A DNA stretch of 64,000 nt from positions 1-64,000 of the forward strand of contig JAMFSI010000167.1 in NCBI GenBank assembly GCA_026225215.1, given 5' to 3'. Within the stretch, counting starts at the first letter, position 1. Each line of letters starts with the position of its first letter. Both the position numbers and the translations under genes were made by a program. The notes below the pieces were generated by a model. That model was not told the DNA's origin, ran no database searches, and worked only from the letters and a program-made list of their open reading frames with translations. Below, piece after piece: positions 9,435 to 19,266 of the stretch. Source of the stretch: Sphingomonas palustris (GTDB lineage Bacteria; Pseudomonadota; Alphaproteobacteria; Sphingomonadales; Sphingomonadaceae).

Positions 9435-10439
9435 ATGAGCAGAGCATCAAAGCCTTCATCCGATAGCCCACGCCTCACGATGGAGGATCTCGCGCGGGAG
9501 GCGGGCGTCTCTAAGATTACGGTTTCGCGCGCGCTGTCCGGTCATCCCCTGGTAAAGGAGGCTACCCGCGCGCGCATCCGCGATCTCGCCGAGAGGCATG
9601 GTTACCGGATCAATGTCGCCGCCCGCAATCTGCGGCAGCAGCGGACCCGGACGATCGCGGTAGTGATCGAAATGACTCCTTCGCACGATCGTTCGATGAG
9701 CGAGCCCTACCCGCTCTCGCTGCTCGGTGGCATCATGCAGGAGTTGACGAGTAGTGCTTACAACATGGTCCTGACGACCATGCCATTGTTCGTGGCCTCC
9801 CCCCCGGCGGTGGATGGGGTCATTCTCCTGGGGCAGGGCGTTCGCGAGGACGCGGTGGAGATCGTGCAGCGCACGGGTCTGCCCTATGTCATCTGGGGGT
9901 CGGTAGACGGTAACGAGGACCACATTACCGTCGGCTCGGACAATGTTCAGGGCGGCAGGATCGCAGCCGAGCATCTGCTGTTTCACGGACGCAAGCGCTT
10001 CGTTTTCGTCGGCGATGGCACGCACCTCGAAATCGCCGACCGGTTTCTCGGATTTCGCGAAAGTATCGAGCAGAATAGCGGCGTGCTGGTGACCACCGTC
10101 TCCAGTCCATTCACCCGGGAAGGCGGCTATTCCGGCCTCGCCGGTCTGCTGGCCGGTGAGGTGGGCACATTCGACGCGGTGTTCGCCGCCAGCGACGGCA
10201 TTGCCATGGGGGTAGTCGACGCGCTGGTCGATGCCGGCCTCAATGTTCCCGAAGACATCTCCGTGATCGGCTTCGACGACGCGCCCGGCGCGGCCCTGTT
10301 CACCCCGGCCATCACTTCGATCGGCCAGAACTGGGACCGCGGCGGCACCTTGCTGGCCCAGAAAATCCTGGCGCTGACCTCCGGCGGGAAACCGGTCTCG
10401 GAGACGATGCCGGTGCAACTCAAACCACGCAGCACCTGA
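9435..10439 (+). CDS. LacI-family repressor of the alpha-glucoside cluster
   Basis: The 334-residue protein begins with a LacI helix-turn-helix (MEDLAREAGVSKITVSRALS), a hinge helix (YRINVAARNLRQQRT) and a sugar-binding core with DGVILLGQG, GGRIAAEHL and VIGFDDAPGAALFTPAITSI. It lies directly upstream of a perfect palindrome at 10483-10514 and of the GH65 fusion gene. It is therefore the likely local repressor, with an alpha-glucoside or its phosphate as inducer (inference). Confidence 0.93.
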   Translation: MSRASKPSSDSPRLTMEDLAREAGVSKITVSRALSGHPLVKEATRARIRDLAERHGYRINVAARNLRQQRTRTIAVVIEMTPSHDRSMSEPYPLSLLGGIMQELTSSAYNMVLTTMPLFVASPPAVDGVILLGQGVREDAVEIVQRTGLPYVIWGSVDGNEDHITVGSDNVQGGRIAAEHLLFHGRKRFVFVGDGTHLEIADRFLGFRESIEQNSGVLVTTVSSPFTREGGYSGLAGLLAGEVGTFDAVFAASDGIAMGVVDALVDAGLNVPEDISVIGFDDAPGAALFTPAITSIGQNWDRGGTLLAQKILALTSGGKPVSETMPVQLKPRST

Positions 10440-10482
10440 GCTGACGAGGCAGGCATCTGCCCAAATTTCCAACGCCCTTAAA

Positions 10483-10514
10483 AATGATATCGATATCTTG
10501 ACATCGATATCATT
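10483..10514. promoter_or_regulatory. Perfect 12-bp inverted-repeat operator, probably LacI
   Basis: AATGATATCGAT at 10483-10494 is exactly mirrored by ATCGATATCATT at 10503-10514 with eight bases between. A TTGACA hexamer (10498-10503) sits at the centre. A bound repressor would therefore cover a possible -35 box of the GH65 gene. It lies between the LacI gene stop and the GH65 start. Confidence 0.75.
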
Positions 10515-10552
10515 AGCCAACTATTGCACAGGATAAGGAGTTAGCGCCCGAG

Positions 10553-13498
10553 GTGAGGCGCGGCCCAGGAGAGGAATCGTCGGTGCTGGCTGTGCAACCG
10601 ATTCAGAATGTACAGTGTGTTTACCAGGCCGCTGGAGACGATCCGCGCGCCGAACATCACGCCACGCTGTTCGCGTTGGCCAACGGTCTCATCGGCATAA
10701 GGGGCTCGTTCGACGAGTTGGCGGCCCGGCCCGACGTCATTCTGCCAGCCGCCTACGTCACCCGCCCGATCACTTATCACGAAGCTTTCCCCGGCTATGC
10801 CGACGCTACCGAAACCAGGGTGTTGTGTCCGAGCCCGGTGTTCGTGCGCATCCTGATCGACGGTCGCGAAATCGACCTGGCCGAGGCGGTGATCGAGCGC
10901 TTCAGTCGGTGGCTCGACTTGGATACCGGCATGCTTCACCGGCTCACCCGCTGGCGGCTGGCCGATGGCCGGGAGTTCGAGATCACCGCAATGCGGCTGG
11001 TGCCGCTGGAGGGCGGCCCCGTCATCGCTTCGCGGCTGCGCTTCATGGCCATCAACTTTACCGGCGAGGTGGCCCTGGTGCCATCCTATGGGCGTGGCTC
11101 GGGCAGTCCCGATGGCGATAGCCACGATCCGCGCATATCGGCGCGGCTGGTGCGGTTCTGGACGGCTGAGGCATCGGTTACTGCTGGCGCCGATCGCTTT
11201 ATCAGCGGCGACATCGCGCTCGATTATCGCTGCGAAATTTCTCCAACGATCGGCCAATGGCGGAGCGAGATCGCCGGTGGAGCGGTGGTCGCTCGGCTCG
11301 CCCCCAGCGACTCGCTTGCCTACGACCGCGTGGTGGAGATCGGCATCGCTGGCGCCACCAGCCAGGCGCCGCTGCCGGCCTTCAACACGCTGGCACATCA
11401 GCAGCACGATGCCCTGAGCCGTTTCTGGGAACGCGCGGGTTGCACGGTCGATGGCGACGAGCGCTTGACCCAGGCGCTGCGTTTCAACCAGTTTCAGCTT
11501 TTCCAATCCGCCTCGCGCAGCAACCACTACGGCACTGCGGCCAAGGGCCTGTCGGGCGATGGCTACGAGGGCCATTGCTTCTGGGATGCCGAGGCCTTCA
11601 TGCTGCCCGTGCTCGCGCTGACCGCGCCGGATCGCGCCAGGGTGCTGATTGGTTATCGCGTCGCCACGCTCGATGCCGCGCGCAAGAATGCGCGTCTGCT
11701 GGGGCATGAAAGCGGTGCGCTTTATCCGTGGCGCACGATCTCCGGGCGCGAATGTTCCTCGCATTACCCTACCGGCGCCGCGCAATATCACATCAACGCC
11801 GATATAGCCCAGGCTCTCAAGCTCTACGTCGAAGCCACCGGCGACGAGACTTGCCTCGCCGACGCCGCCGAGATGCTATTCGAGACGGCGCGGATCTGGA
11901 TCGACATTGGCCGGTTCGATCCCGCGCGTGCTGGCGCATTCTGCATTTATGGCGTGACTGGCCCCGACGAATACACCGCGCTCGTCGATAACGACTTCTA
12001 CACCAACGCCGCCGCCCGACTGCATCTGGCCTTCGCGGCGGAAACGGCGGCGTGGCTCGGGCGCAACGACCCCGCCGGATTTGCCGAGATGGCCGGGCGT
12101 TTGCAGTTGAGCGACGGCGAGACCTGTGTCTGGGCCTGCGCGGCGAGAACGATGTGGCTTCCCGTCGACGCAGCGCGCGGCGTCAATCCGCAGGACGATA
12201 GCTTTCTGGCAAAGCCGGCGTTCAACGCGCCGCTGCGGGTGCCCGGCCGCCCGCTGTTGCTCGACCACCATCCGATGACGCTGTTCCGCCATCAGGTGTG
12301 CAAGCAGGGCGACGTCATCCAGGCCATGGCGATGGGGCTGGTCGATGTGCCGCTGGCCCGCGCCAGCCAAAACTATGCCTATTACGAACCGATCACCTCG
12401 CATGATTCGACGCTCTCCGCGCCCGCCTTCGGCATCGTCGCGGCCCAGATCGGCGCCTTTGCCGACGCACGTCGTTTCCTCGAAGAGGCGGTCTTCGTCG
12501 ATCTCGAAAACCGGCATCACAATACCGATCACGGTTTGCACATGGCGGCGCTGGCGGGCGGCTGGCTGACGCTGGTGCGCGGCTGGGCCGGTCTAATGCT
12601 GCGCGAGGACGGGCTTCACTTCCGTCCCCGCTCGGCACCGGGGTTTTCACATTACCATTTCCGCCTGGAATGGCGCGGCAGCGTGCTGTCGGTGAGCGTC
12701 GATCCCGATGGCGCGACTTATGTCGTCAAGCAGGGGCCGGCGATCACTCTCCACGATCATGGCCGCGCCTGCGAGACCGGCTCGCGGCCGGTGACGATGC
12801 CCCGCCCGCTGACCTGCGGCATCATTTTCGATCTCGACGGCGTGCTCACCGACACCGCCGAAGACCATTACCACGCCTGGGCCGAACTGTCCCGTCGCCA
12901 CGGCTTCCGCTTCGACCGCGCTTTCAACGACAATCTCAAGGGGGTCGATCGCGCGGCCTCTTTGCGGCTTATTCTCGACCATTCGCAAGTCAGCCTGCCG
13001 GACGATCTGTTCGACACCTGCCTCGCCGAGAAGAACGCGCTCTACCGCGAGCGGCTGGCGGCTTACACGCCCGCCAATCTGTTTCCGGGCGTGAAGGCGC
13101 TGTTCGCGGCTTGTCGCGATGCCGGCCTACGGATCGCGCTCGCCTCGGCCAGTCGCAACGCCCCTGAAGTGCTCGCCCGGCTCGGCATAGCGGAGCAGTT
13201 CGATTTCATCGCCGATGCCGCTGCGATCGCCCGGCCCAAGCCGGCGCCCGATATATTCCTCGCCTGCGCGGCGGCGATGGGTCTCGCGCCCGCAGCCTGC
13301 ATCGGGGTCGAGGACGCGCAGGCCGGGGTCGATGCGATCCGCGCGGCGGGCATGCCCGCGATCGGCATCGACGGAACCGGGCGCCTGGCTGGCACGGATC
13401 GAACCGTATCGAATGTGTCGGACCTGTCGATCGCGGAAATTTTGGTGGTCGGGGCGCAGCCTCGGCAGCCGAATGATATTGTTACCCAAAAACACTGA
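10553..13498 (+). CDS. Fusion: GH65 disaccharide phosphorylase + beta-phosphoglucomutase
   Basis: This 981-residue protein joins two consecutive enzymes. Residues about 15-740 form a glycoside hydrolase family 65 protein (maltose/trehalose/kojibiose/nigerose phosphorylase type), with FANGLIG-like N-terminal motif ALANGLIGIRG, HCFWDAEAFMLP, and catalytic acid Glu473 in GPDEYT. These split alpha-glucobioses with phosphate to beta-glucose 1-phosphate. Residues about 755-975 form a HAD phosphoglucomutase with nucleophile pair D760/D762 in FDLDGV, followed by ALASASRNAPEVL and GVEDAQAGV. It converts beta-glucose 1-phosphate to glucose 6-phosphate. GTG at 10553 has AAGGAG twelve bases away; GTG at 10583 with AGGAGAGG upstream is an alternative. 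The exact disaccharide cannot be told. It stands in one operon with the receptor 15 bases downstream. Confidence 0.93.
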   Translation: MRRGPGEESSVLAVQPIQNVQCVYQAAGDDPRAEHHATLFALANGLIGIRGSFDELAARPDVILPAAYVTRPITYHEAFPGYADATETRVLCPSPVFVRILIDGREIDLAEAVIERFSRWLDLDTGMLHRLTRWRLADGREFEITAMRLVPLEGGPVIASRLRFMAINFTGEVALVPSYGRGSGSPDGDSHDPRISARLVRFWTAEASVTAGADRFISGDIALDYRCEISPTIGQWRSEIAGGAVVARLAPSDSLAYDRVVEIGIAGATSQAPLPAFNTLAHQQHDALSRFWERAGCTVDGDERLTQALRFNQFQLFQSASRSNHYGTAAKGLSGDGYEGHCFWDAEAFMLPVLALTAPDRARVLIGYRVATLDAARKNARLLGHESGALYPWRTISGRECSSHYPTGAAQYHINADIAQALKLYVEATGDETCLADAAEMLFETARIWIDIGRFDPARAGAFCIYGVTGPDEYTALVDNDFYTNAAARLHLAFAAETAAWLGRNDPAGFAEMAGRLQLSDGETCVWACAARTMWLPVDAARGVNPQDDSFLAKPAFNAPLRVPGRPLLLDHHPMTLFRHQVCKQGDVIQAMAMGLVDVPLARASQNYAYYEPITSHDSTLSAPAFGIVAAQIGAFADARRFLEEAVFVDLENRHHNTDHGLHMAALAGGWLTLVRGWAGLMLREDGLHFRPRSAPGFSHYHFRLEWRGSVLSVSVDPDGATYVVKQGPAITLHDHGRACETGSRPVTMPRPLTCGIIFDLDGVLTDTAEDHYHAWAELSRRHGFRFDRAFNDNLKGVDRAASLRLILDHSQVSLPDDLFDTCLAEKNALYRERLAAYTPANLFPGVKALFAACRDAGLRIALASASRNAPEVLARLGIAEQFDFIADAAAIARPKPAPDIFLACAAAMGLAPAACIGVEDAQAGVDAIRAAGMPAIGIDGTGRLAGTDRTVSNVSDLSIAEILVVGAQPRQPNDIVTQKH

Positions 13499-13513
13499 GA
13501 GGGAGGAAGTCTC

Positions 13514-15844
13514 ATGAAAATGCGTTATATGCTCTTGTCGACGATCGCCATGGTGGCAGCGCCCGCGGCGACTTACGCCCAAGCGGCGCCCACAGCCCCG
13601 ACCGGGCCCGCCGCTGCGCCTGCGGCTGGCGAGCCGGCTGCTGCGGAAATCGTCGTCACCGGCCGCGCCGGCGGCAATGGTATCAAGAAGCTCGAAGCGG
13701 GCTATTCGATCACCACGATCTCCTCGGCCGATATCGCCATTCAGAACCCCAAAAGCACCGGTGATTTGCTGAAATCGGTTCCCGGCGTCTGGGTCGAAAG
13801 TTCTGGCGGCATCGGCACATCGAACGTCTTTGTGCGGGGTATCCCGACCACGGGCGATGCCCCCTTCGTGACGATGCAGTTCGACAGCATCCCGGTGTTT
13901 GGCGTTAACAGCCCCTCGTTCATGGACCAGACCGCGCTGGTGCGCATCGATGAGACGGTGCAGGGCGTAGAAGCGGTCAATGGCGGCCCCGCCTCGCTGT
14001 TTTCGGACGGTCAGCCGGGCTTGACCACCAACCTCATCCTGCGCGAAGGTCATGAGCAGACTGCTGGCTCGATCAAGGCTTCGGCTACCAATTACGGCGC
14101 ACCCCGCATCGATGGCTATCTGAGCGGCAAACTAGCTGAAGACACCTACTATATGATCGGCGGCTATTATCAGCGGGGCGACACCGTGCGCCGCGCCGGC
14201 TTCGCCACCGAAAAGGGCGGTCAGATCACCGCCAATATCACGCACAAGTTCGACAACGGCAAGTTTAACATCTTTGCCCGCTACACTGACGATCATGGCG
14301 AATGGTTCCTGCCCTTCGCCGCCAATGTCCCTGGCATCAACCTTAGAACCTACAACCAGCTCAACAACTACAACCGGAACGAAACGATCGTTAAGCCTGG
14401 CACCGGACCCAACGGTCCGACCGAGAATTTCGATCTGGGGGCGGGACGCGGCTGGAAGGGCGTGATCGCCGGCACCAACCTTAATCTCGATCTCACACCA
14501 CATCTCGCTTTGGTCAACCGCTTTGGCTTCACCAAGGGTACATTGCAGACTGCCGGCCTGGTACCCCAGGGCGCCGGTGCGATCACCGTGCAGCAAGCGA
14601 TAAATGGTGGAGATGGTACGCCGGGTCAGACCGTTAACCAAGTCGCAGGCATCCACACCGGCCAGGCCCTCGCCTCGTCTGACTACGTCCAGCAGTTCGG
14701 CGCCTGGGTGATCGAAAAAGACCTCACCTCGGTTACCGATGAGGCGGCATTGACGCTGAATGTCGGCGGCAACAAGCTGACCGGCGGTTATTACTACAAC
14801 CACTTCACCTCGAACGACCAATGGAGCCTTGGCAACAATTACTGGATGCAAGTGGGCGGATCGGGCGATGTCGTTAATCTCGACAATTCGCTCGCCACAG
14901 CCAATGGTTTCAACATCTCCGATTACGGCACCGGGGACGAGAATGCCTTTTATCTGGCCGACTCGTACAACATAACCGACGCATTGCGTATCGATGCCGG
15001 CATCCGTTACGAGATCGAGACCATCAAATTTGTCATGTTCAATGGCCCTGCTTCAAGGATCCAGGATAACATCAAGCGACATGCGGCGCCGTGGACGCTG
15101 GGCGTCGACTACAAGGCAACCGAGCACCTCAACTTCTATGCCCGCGGCTCGCAAGGCTACCACTTCCCCAGCTTCGATGATGTGCGTTCGCAGCTCGGCA
15201 GCACCAGTGGGCCGTCACTTGATGACAATTTGAAAGTCTTGTCCTTCGAGGGCGGCGCGAAATACCATATGCATGGTTTCGACGCATCGCTCGCCGTTTT
15301 TTGGGACAAGGTTACCGGCGAAGTATATTGCGATGTGGGCTCGAACGCACAATGCGTCGTCGCCGGATCCAAGACCCCGGGTATCGAATTCGCCGGCGCC
15401 TGGACCAGTGACTTTGGGCTGAGCATCAGCACGGACGCTACGCTGGAAAAGCCCAAGACATGGGCTCCCGGCGTCATCCAGAACGGCATCTCGATCGATG
15501 GCCTGCAGGCAGAGCGTATTCCCAAATATCAGGCCCGCATCACCCCCGCTTACAAATTTGGTATCGCCGACACCAAGGCGACGATCTACGGAACCTTCGA
15601 GGCGCTGGGCAAGCGTTACAGCGATCTCGGCAATACCCAGCCACTGGCAGCTTACACGACGCTCAGCGCCGGTATTCTGGTCGAACACAATGGCCTCAGC
15701 TTCCAGGCAGCGGGTGACAATCTCACCAACTCGCACGGCCTGACCGAGGGCAACCCGCGCTTCGTCGGCGCCAATCCCGCACTGCCCGATGTGCGCCCGA
15801 TCTTCGGTCGCTCGTTCAAGTTCACGGTCGGCTACAAGTTCTGA
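13514..15844 (+). CDS. TonB-dependent outer membrane receptor (alpha-glucoside cluster)
   Basis: The 776-residue protein has a signal peptide ending near AAPAATYAQA, a plug domain (EIVVTGRAGG, STGDLLKSVPGVWV, NVFVRGIPTTGD) and a beta-barrel finishing in the aromatic FKFTVGYKF. There is no extra N-terminal signalling domain. A strong site GAGGGAGGAAG precedes the ATG. It is co-transcribed with the GH65 fusion and probably imports the oligosaccharide that the fusion consumes. Confidence 0.93.
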   Translation: MKMRYMLLSTIAMVAAPAATYAQAAPTAPTGPAAAPAAGEPAAAEIVVTGRAGGNGIKKLEAGYSITTISSADIAIQNPKSTGDLLKSVPGVWVESSGGIGTSNVFVRGIPTTGDAPFVTMQFDSIPVFGVNSPSFMDQTALVRIDETVQGVEAVNGGPASLFSDGQPGLTTNLILREGHEQTAGSIKASATNYGAPRIDGYLSGKLAEDTYYMIGGYYQRGDTVRRAGFATEKGGQITANITHKFDNGKFNIFARYTDDHGEWFLPFAANVPGINLRTYNQLNNYNRNETIVKPGTGPNGPTENFDLGAGRGWKGVIAGTNLNLDLTPHLALVNRFGFTKGTLQTAGLVPQGAGAITVQQAINGGDGTPGQTVNQVAGIHTGQALASSDYVQQFGAWVIEKDLTSVTDEAALTLNVGGNKLTGGYYYNHFTSNDQWSLGNNYWMQVGGSGDVVNLDNSLATANGFNISDYGTGDENAFYLADSYNITDALRIDAGIRYEIETIKFVMFNGPASRIQDNIKRHAAPWTLGVDYKATEHLNFYARGSQGYHFPSFDDVRSQLGSTSGPSLDDNLKVLSFEGGAKYHMHGFDASLAVFWDKVTGEVYCDVGSNAQCVVAGSKTPGIEFAGAWTSDFGLSISTDATLEKPKTWAPGVIQNGISIDGLQAERIPKYQARITPAYKFGIADTKATIYGTFEALGKRYSDLGNTQPLAAYTTLSAGILVEHNGLSFQAAGDNLTNSHGLTEGNPRFVGANPALPDVRPIFGRSFKFTVGYKF

Positions 15845-15871
15845 TTTTCATGTATTAGCTCCCCCACCCTG

Positions 15872-15910
15872 GGGGCGGCTGCCTTTCCGGCAGCCGCCCC
15901 GCTTTTGTTT
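15872..15910 (+). terminator. Rho-independent terminator-like hairpin after the receptor gene
   Basis: GGGGCGGCTGCC (15872-15883) pairs exactly with GGCAGCCGCCCC (15889-15900) around the loop TTTCC, followed by GCTTTTGTTT. It follows the receptor stop by 27 bases. Some read-through to the MFS gene 26 bases on is plausible. Confidence 0.85.
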
Positions 15911-15936
15911 AGGCTGCTTTCGTTCAGGATACGCCT

Positions 15937-17184
15937 ATGACTCAGCGCTCCCGACTTATTGCCGCGATGCTCCTGACCTATTTCACTTATGGGATGCTGC
16001 TGAACACCGTGGGCACGGTTATTCTGCAGTCGATGGCGAGCCTCGGCGTCACCAAGGGGCAGGCGGGCTGGTTCGACGGCTTCAAGGATATCAGCATCGC
16101 GGGGGTGTCGTTCCTCACCGCAAGCTACCTGCCTCGCCTCGGCCTCAAGCGCGCGCTGCAGGTCGGGCTGGCATTGTCGGCCTTGGCCTGCGTGGCAGTG
16201 CGCATGGTGCCGTCCTATGCGGCGCTCTGCCTGCATTTCATGCTGATCGGCACGTCCTTCGCCTTCGTCAAAGTCGCCATATATACGCTGATCGGCCATG
16301 TTACCGAGGACGGGAGATCGCACGCCAGCCTCGCTTCGATCATCGAGGGCGGCTTCATGATCGGGGTGCTATCGGTCACCTTGCTGCTCAGCCTGTTTGT
16401 CGGGCATTCGCTCATCGACACTAGCCGCACCTGGCTCAACGCCTATTGGATCATGGCGGGGCTATGCCTGTTGTGTCTGGCGCTGCTGAGCACCGTTTCG
16501 ATCGAGCGCCAGACATTGGAGCCTAGCCGCGATCAGGCCTCCATCGCCGAGATGCTGCGATTGGCGCGGTTGCCGCTGGTCCTGGTCTTCATCTTCTGCG
16601 CCTTCACTTATGTGTTCATCGAGCAGGGCATCGGGACCTGGCTGCCGACCTTCAACAATGAGGTGCTCAAGCTACCGCAATCGATGAGCGTGATCGCCGG
16701 CAGCTTCTACGCCGCCTCGATCGCCATGGGCAGGCTGGCGGGCGGCGGGTTGATCCGCCGTTTTGGCTGGTATCCGGTGATCAATGCCTGCCTGGTGTTG
16801 GTCGCCGGCACCATCCTGCTGATCGCGCCGCTGAGCGCGCATGGGCCACAGGCGCCGGTGACCGATTGGCTGCATGCCCCGCTCGCGGCCTATCTGTTCC
16901 TCGCGGTGGGCGCGTTTCTCGCGCCGATCTATCCCACCATCGTCTCGGTGCTGCTCTCGGCCAGTCCCAGGGCGCGCCATGCCGAGCTGATGGGGCTGGT
17001 GGTGATCTTTTCGGCGCTCGGCGGCACCACCGGGTCGCGCCTGACGGCGATGCTGTTCGCCAGCCTCAGCGGCGCCACGGCCTTCGGCTGCATGGTGATC
17101 CCGGCGGTGATTCTCATTGGCGGAGTGTTCCAGCTACGCCGGCATCAGCTGCTGGCAGAGAATCTCAAGCCGGTAGAGCATTGA
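15937..17184 (+). CDS. Major facilitator superfamily transporter
   Basis: The 415-residue protein has about twelve membrane segments with a polar central loop (SIERQTLEPSRDQ). The N-terminal half starts with LLTYFTYGMLLNTVGTVILQ. It follows the TonB receptor on the same strand and could carry the disaccharide across the inner membrane to the cytoplasmic phosphorylase. The family branch resembles FHS/fucose permease-like carriers, but I cannot assign the substrate. Its last 20 bases overlap the convergent oxygenase gene. Confidence 0.88.
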   Translation: MTQRSRLIAAMLLTYFTYGMLLNTVGTVILQSMASLGVTKGQAGWFDGFKDISIAGVSFLTASYLPRLGLKRALQVGLALSALACVAVRMVPSYAALCLHFMLIGTSFAFVKVAIYTLIGHVTEDGRSHASLASIIEGGFMIGVLSVTLLLSLFVGHSLIDTSRTWLNAYWIMAGLCLLCLALLSTVSIERQTLEPSRDQASIAEMLRLARLPLVLVFIFCAFTYVFIEQGIGTWLPTFNNEVLKLPQSMSVIAGSFYAASIAMGRLAGGGLIRRFGWYPVINACLVLVAGTILLIAPLSAHGPQAPVTDWLHAPLAAYLFLAVGAFLAPIYPTIVSVLLSASPRARHAELMGLVVIFSALGGTTGSRLTAMLFASLSGATAFGCMVIPAVILIGGVFQLRRHQLLAENLKPVEH

Positions 17185-17806
17185 TCGCGATAGTAATGCG
17201 CGTCTCATCGCTATCATGCGGCTCGACATAATGCTCCAGCCAATGCGGAAACAGCACTAGCAGGCCAGCATGCGGAGCCAGCCGTACCTCCTTGCAGGCA
17301 TTGGCGCCGTTGCCTTTGTATGGCGAGTTCAGCACGCCGGGACGCGGATCGCGAAACACCAGCGGGCCCGAGCCTTCGGGAACCTGGATATAGAAGCAGC
17401 CGCTGAGCAGGACATTGTCGTGCATGTGGAGAAAATTGAATCCGCCCCGGTCATGCATGTTAACCCAGGACTGGAGTCCGAAAGGACACGGCCCGCCCGC
17501 CATCTCCTCCAGGACGCCGGCAACCAGGCGCCTGATTTCGGGTGCCAGAGCCGCAAAACCGGCCATGTCGAGTATCGCGTTGTCCTGGCTGTTCCAGCCG
17601 GAACGGTTGGTACGTCCTGCTAGCTGGGGCTGCTGCTCGCGCAGGCGTTCGATCTCGCGCACCCAGCCGGCCAACCGGTCCTCGAACTGGGGCAGCCGAG
17701 CTTGCCAAATCTCGGTCGGAAACAACGTGTGCCGAGTGATCCGGGCAGGGCTCTGCCCGCCGACAGCGCCAGCGATCTTAAAGTTGGGGCTAAACGAACT
17801 GGCCAT
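17165..17806 (-). CDS. Putative 2OG-Fe(II) oxygenase (TIGR02466-like)
   Basis: The 213-residue protein matches the small 2-oxoglutarate/iron oxygenase family often found next to sphingomonad sugar and aromatic clusters. Landmarks are LFPTEIWQ near the start, NMHDRGGFNFLHMHDN with the HxD iron ligands (H-M-H-D), SGCFYIQVPEGSGPLVF, and a distal His in HWLEHYVEPH followed by ETRITIAIN. ATG at 17806 has AGGAGG upstream although about 13 bases away; an earlier ATG at 17839 is possible. Substrate unknown. Confidence 0.78.
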   Translation of the reverse strand: MASSFSPNFKIAGAVGGQSPARITRHTLFPTEIWQARLPQFEDRLAGWVREIERLREQQPQLAGRTNRSGWNSQDNAILDMAGFAALAPEIRRLVAGVLEEMAGGPCPFGLQSWVNMHDRGGFNFLHMHDNVLLSGCFYIQVPEGSGPLVFRDPRPGVLNSPYKGNGANACKEVRLAPHAGLLVLFPHWLEHYVEPHDSDETRITIAINALPA

Positions 17807-17958
17807 CGAAATGCTCGCCCCTCCTGGGTTTCTATTCATCTTCGCGTTTCTCTTGCCTTCCCTCTGCTTGGTGGCAAGTGCAGATGCGGGTAAATTCCAC
17901 GGGCCGATCCTGGAAAGTGGTATTTTGGCAGACCGAGGCCATCGGGGCGTTCACCCCA

Positions 17959-19212
17959 TCAGACACTGCCGATCGGCGTTGCCGCAGGCGAAGCCATCCG
18001 TCGCGCGCTCAGCAGCAGCGCGGCGCCGAGCGCCAGGAAGGCAGCCTCGCCGACGATGGCGCCCGCATAGGAGCCGGTTCGCGCGAAGACCAGCGCCGCT
18101 GCCGGCACGCAGAGCACGCTGAACGGCAAATTGACTAGGTTCATCAGGCCGTAGCTGCGGCTGAAGTTCCGAGCGCCGAAAGCCCGGCTCAGCATGACCC
18201 CCAGCACCGGCATGACACCCGCCCCGTGGAAACCGATCAGGCCGATCAATACCGCCGTGATCGGGAACGGCGGTCGCAAGAGCAGGAGCAGCCACAAGCC
18301 TATGCTATCGATCACCACCAGCAGCATCGCCGTTGCCCCGCCCAGCCGGTCGGCCAGCCAGCCAAAGAACACCGTGCCGAACATGCCCACGAAGGATTGC
18401 AGAGATAGCAAACTCGCCGCCAGCGCGAGCGAAAAGCCCCAGGACTGAAACATCGGCACCATATGCGCGGTCAGGATGATCGAGCCGATGAGCGAAGCGA
18501 TCGCCGGCAGGATCGTGGCCCAGAACCGAAAGCTGCCCAGCAATTGCATCATCGCGATCGGCTGAGCAGGGCCGGCCCCTGACACCGTTCCCTCGGCCAC
18601 TGCGGCATCGCGGCTGCCAAACTCCGGCGGCTGGTCGACGATAAACAGGCAGGACACGGCGGCGATTGCCGCCAATGCCGCTAGGATACGATAGGCCCCC
18701 GCCAGCCCCAGCGCGTGGAGCGCCCAGGTCGAAATCAAGGGCACGATCACGATGACGATCGGCGCCGATACAAACCCCAGAACGCGACCGCTGTTAACCC
18801 GGAACCATCGTGTCACCAATGTCGGCGGCAGCACCACGGCGGTGGCGAATCCCGGCCCGAGCAGCAAGCCAAACGCGATCATGTACATCGTGTAGCTCGA
18901 CGCCACCGAGAGCAGGAGATAGCCGGCAACGGTGAGCAGCGCGCCCAGCAGCATGATCGTGCGCAGCGACAAGCGCGTTGCCAGCAGGCCGGTGACCGGC
19001 GCCAGCAGCGAGGTTGCCAGCAACACCGCCGGCGTGCCCAGCGTGCTGAAGGCCCGGCCGATGCCATAGCGCGCCTCATTGGCGGCCAGCAGCACGCTGA
19101 ACGATCCCCAAACGCAGCCGAAGGTAATGTTCTGGTGAAGGAAAGCGATCACCGCCATGCGCCGGGCCAGCGGATGGTTCGACTCGCTCGTAGCTGCGGA
19201 CAATGGCTTCAC
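17959..19212 (-). CDS. Major facilitator superfamily transporter, last gene of the 18-30 kb operon
   Basis: The 417-residue protein has about twelve hydrophobic segments, with the loop GWLADRLGGATAMLL between helices 8 and 9 typical of MFS. The N-terminal segment starts around MAVIAFLHQNITFGCVW. The start is uncertain: GTG at 19212 lies too close to AAAGG, and TTG at 19203 would be better spaced. It is separated from the upstream oxidase gene by the palindromic repeat at 19267-19410. A monocarboxylate-type substrate is likely from the look of the family. Confidence 0.87.
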   Translation of the reverse strand: MKPLSAATSESNHPLARRMAVIAFLHQNITFGCVWGSFSVLLAANEARYGIGRAFSTLGTPAVLLATSLLAPVTGLLATRLSLRTIMLLGALLTVAGYLLLSVASSYTMYMIAFGLLLGPGFATAVVLPPTLVTRWFRVNSGRVLGFVSAPIVIVIVPLISTWALHALGLAGAYRILAALAAIAAVSCLFIVDQPPEFGSRDAAVAEGTVSGAGPAQPIAMMQLLGSFRFWATILPAIASLIGSIILTAHMVPMFQSWGFSLALAASLLSLQSFVGMFGTVFFGWLADRLGGATAMLLVVIDSIGLWLLLLLRPPFPITAVLIGLIGFHGAGVMPVLGVMLSRAFGARNFSRSYGLMNLVNLPFSVLCVPAAALVFARTGSYAGAIVGEAAFLALGAALLLSARRMASPAATPIGSV

Positions 19213-19266
19213 CTTTCCCGTTCAATCATCGCGCGGGGTTACCGCGCGGAGTAACATTTTAGTGTC

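Noticed and set aside
9456-11791. Long minus-strand frames opposite the LacI and GH65 genes
   Set aside because: They are high-GC shadows of well-recognised genes on the other strand.
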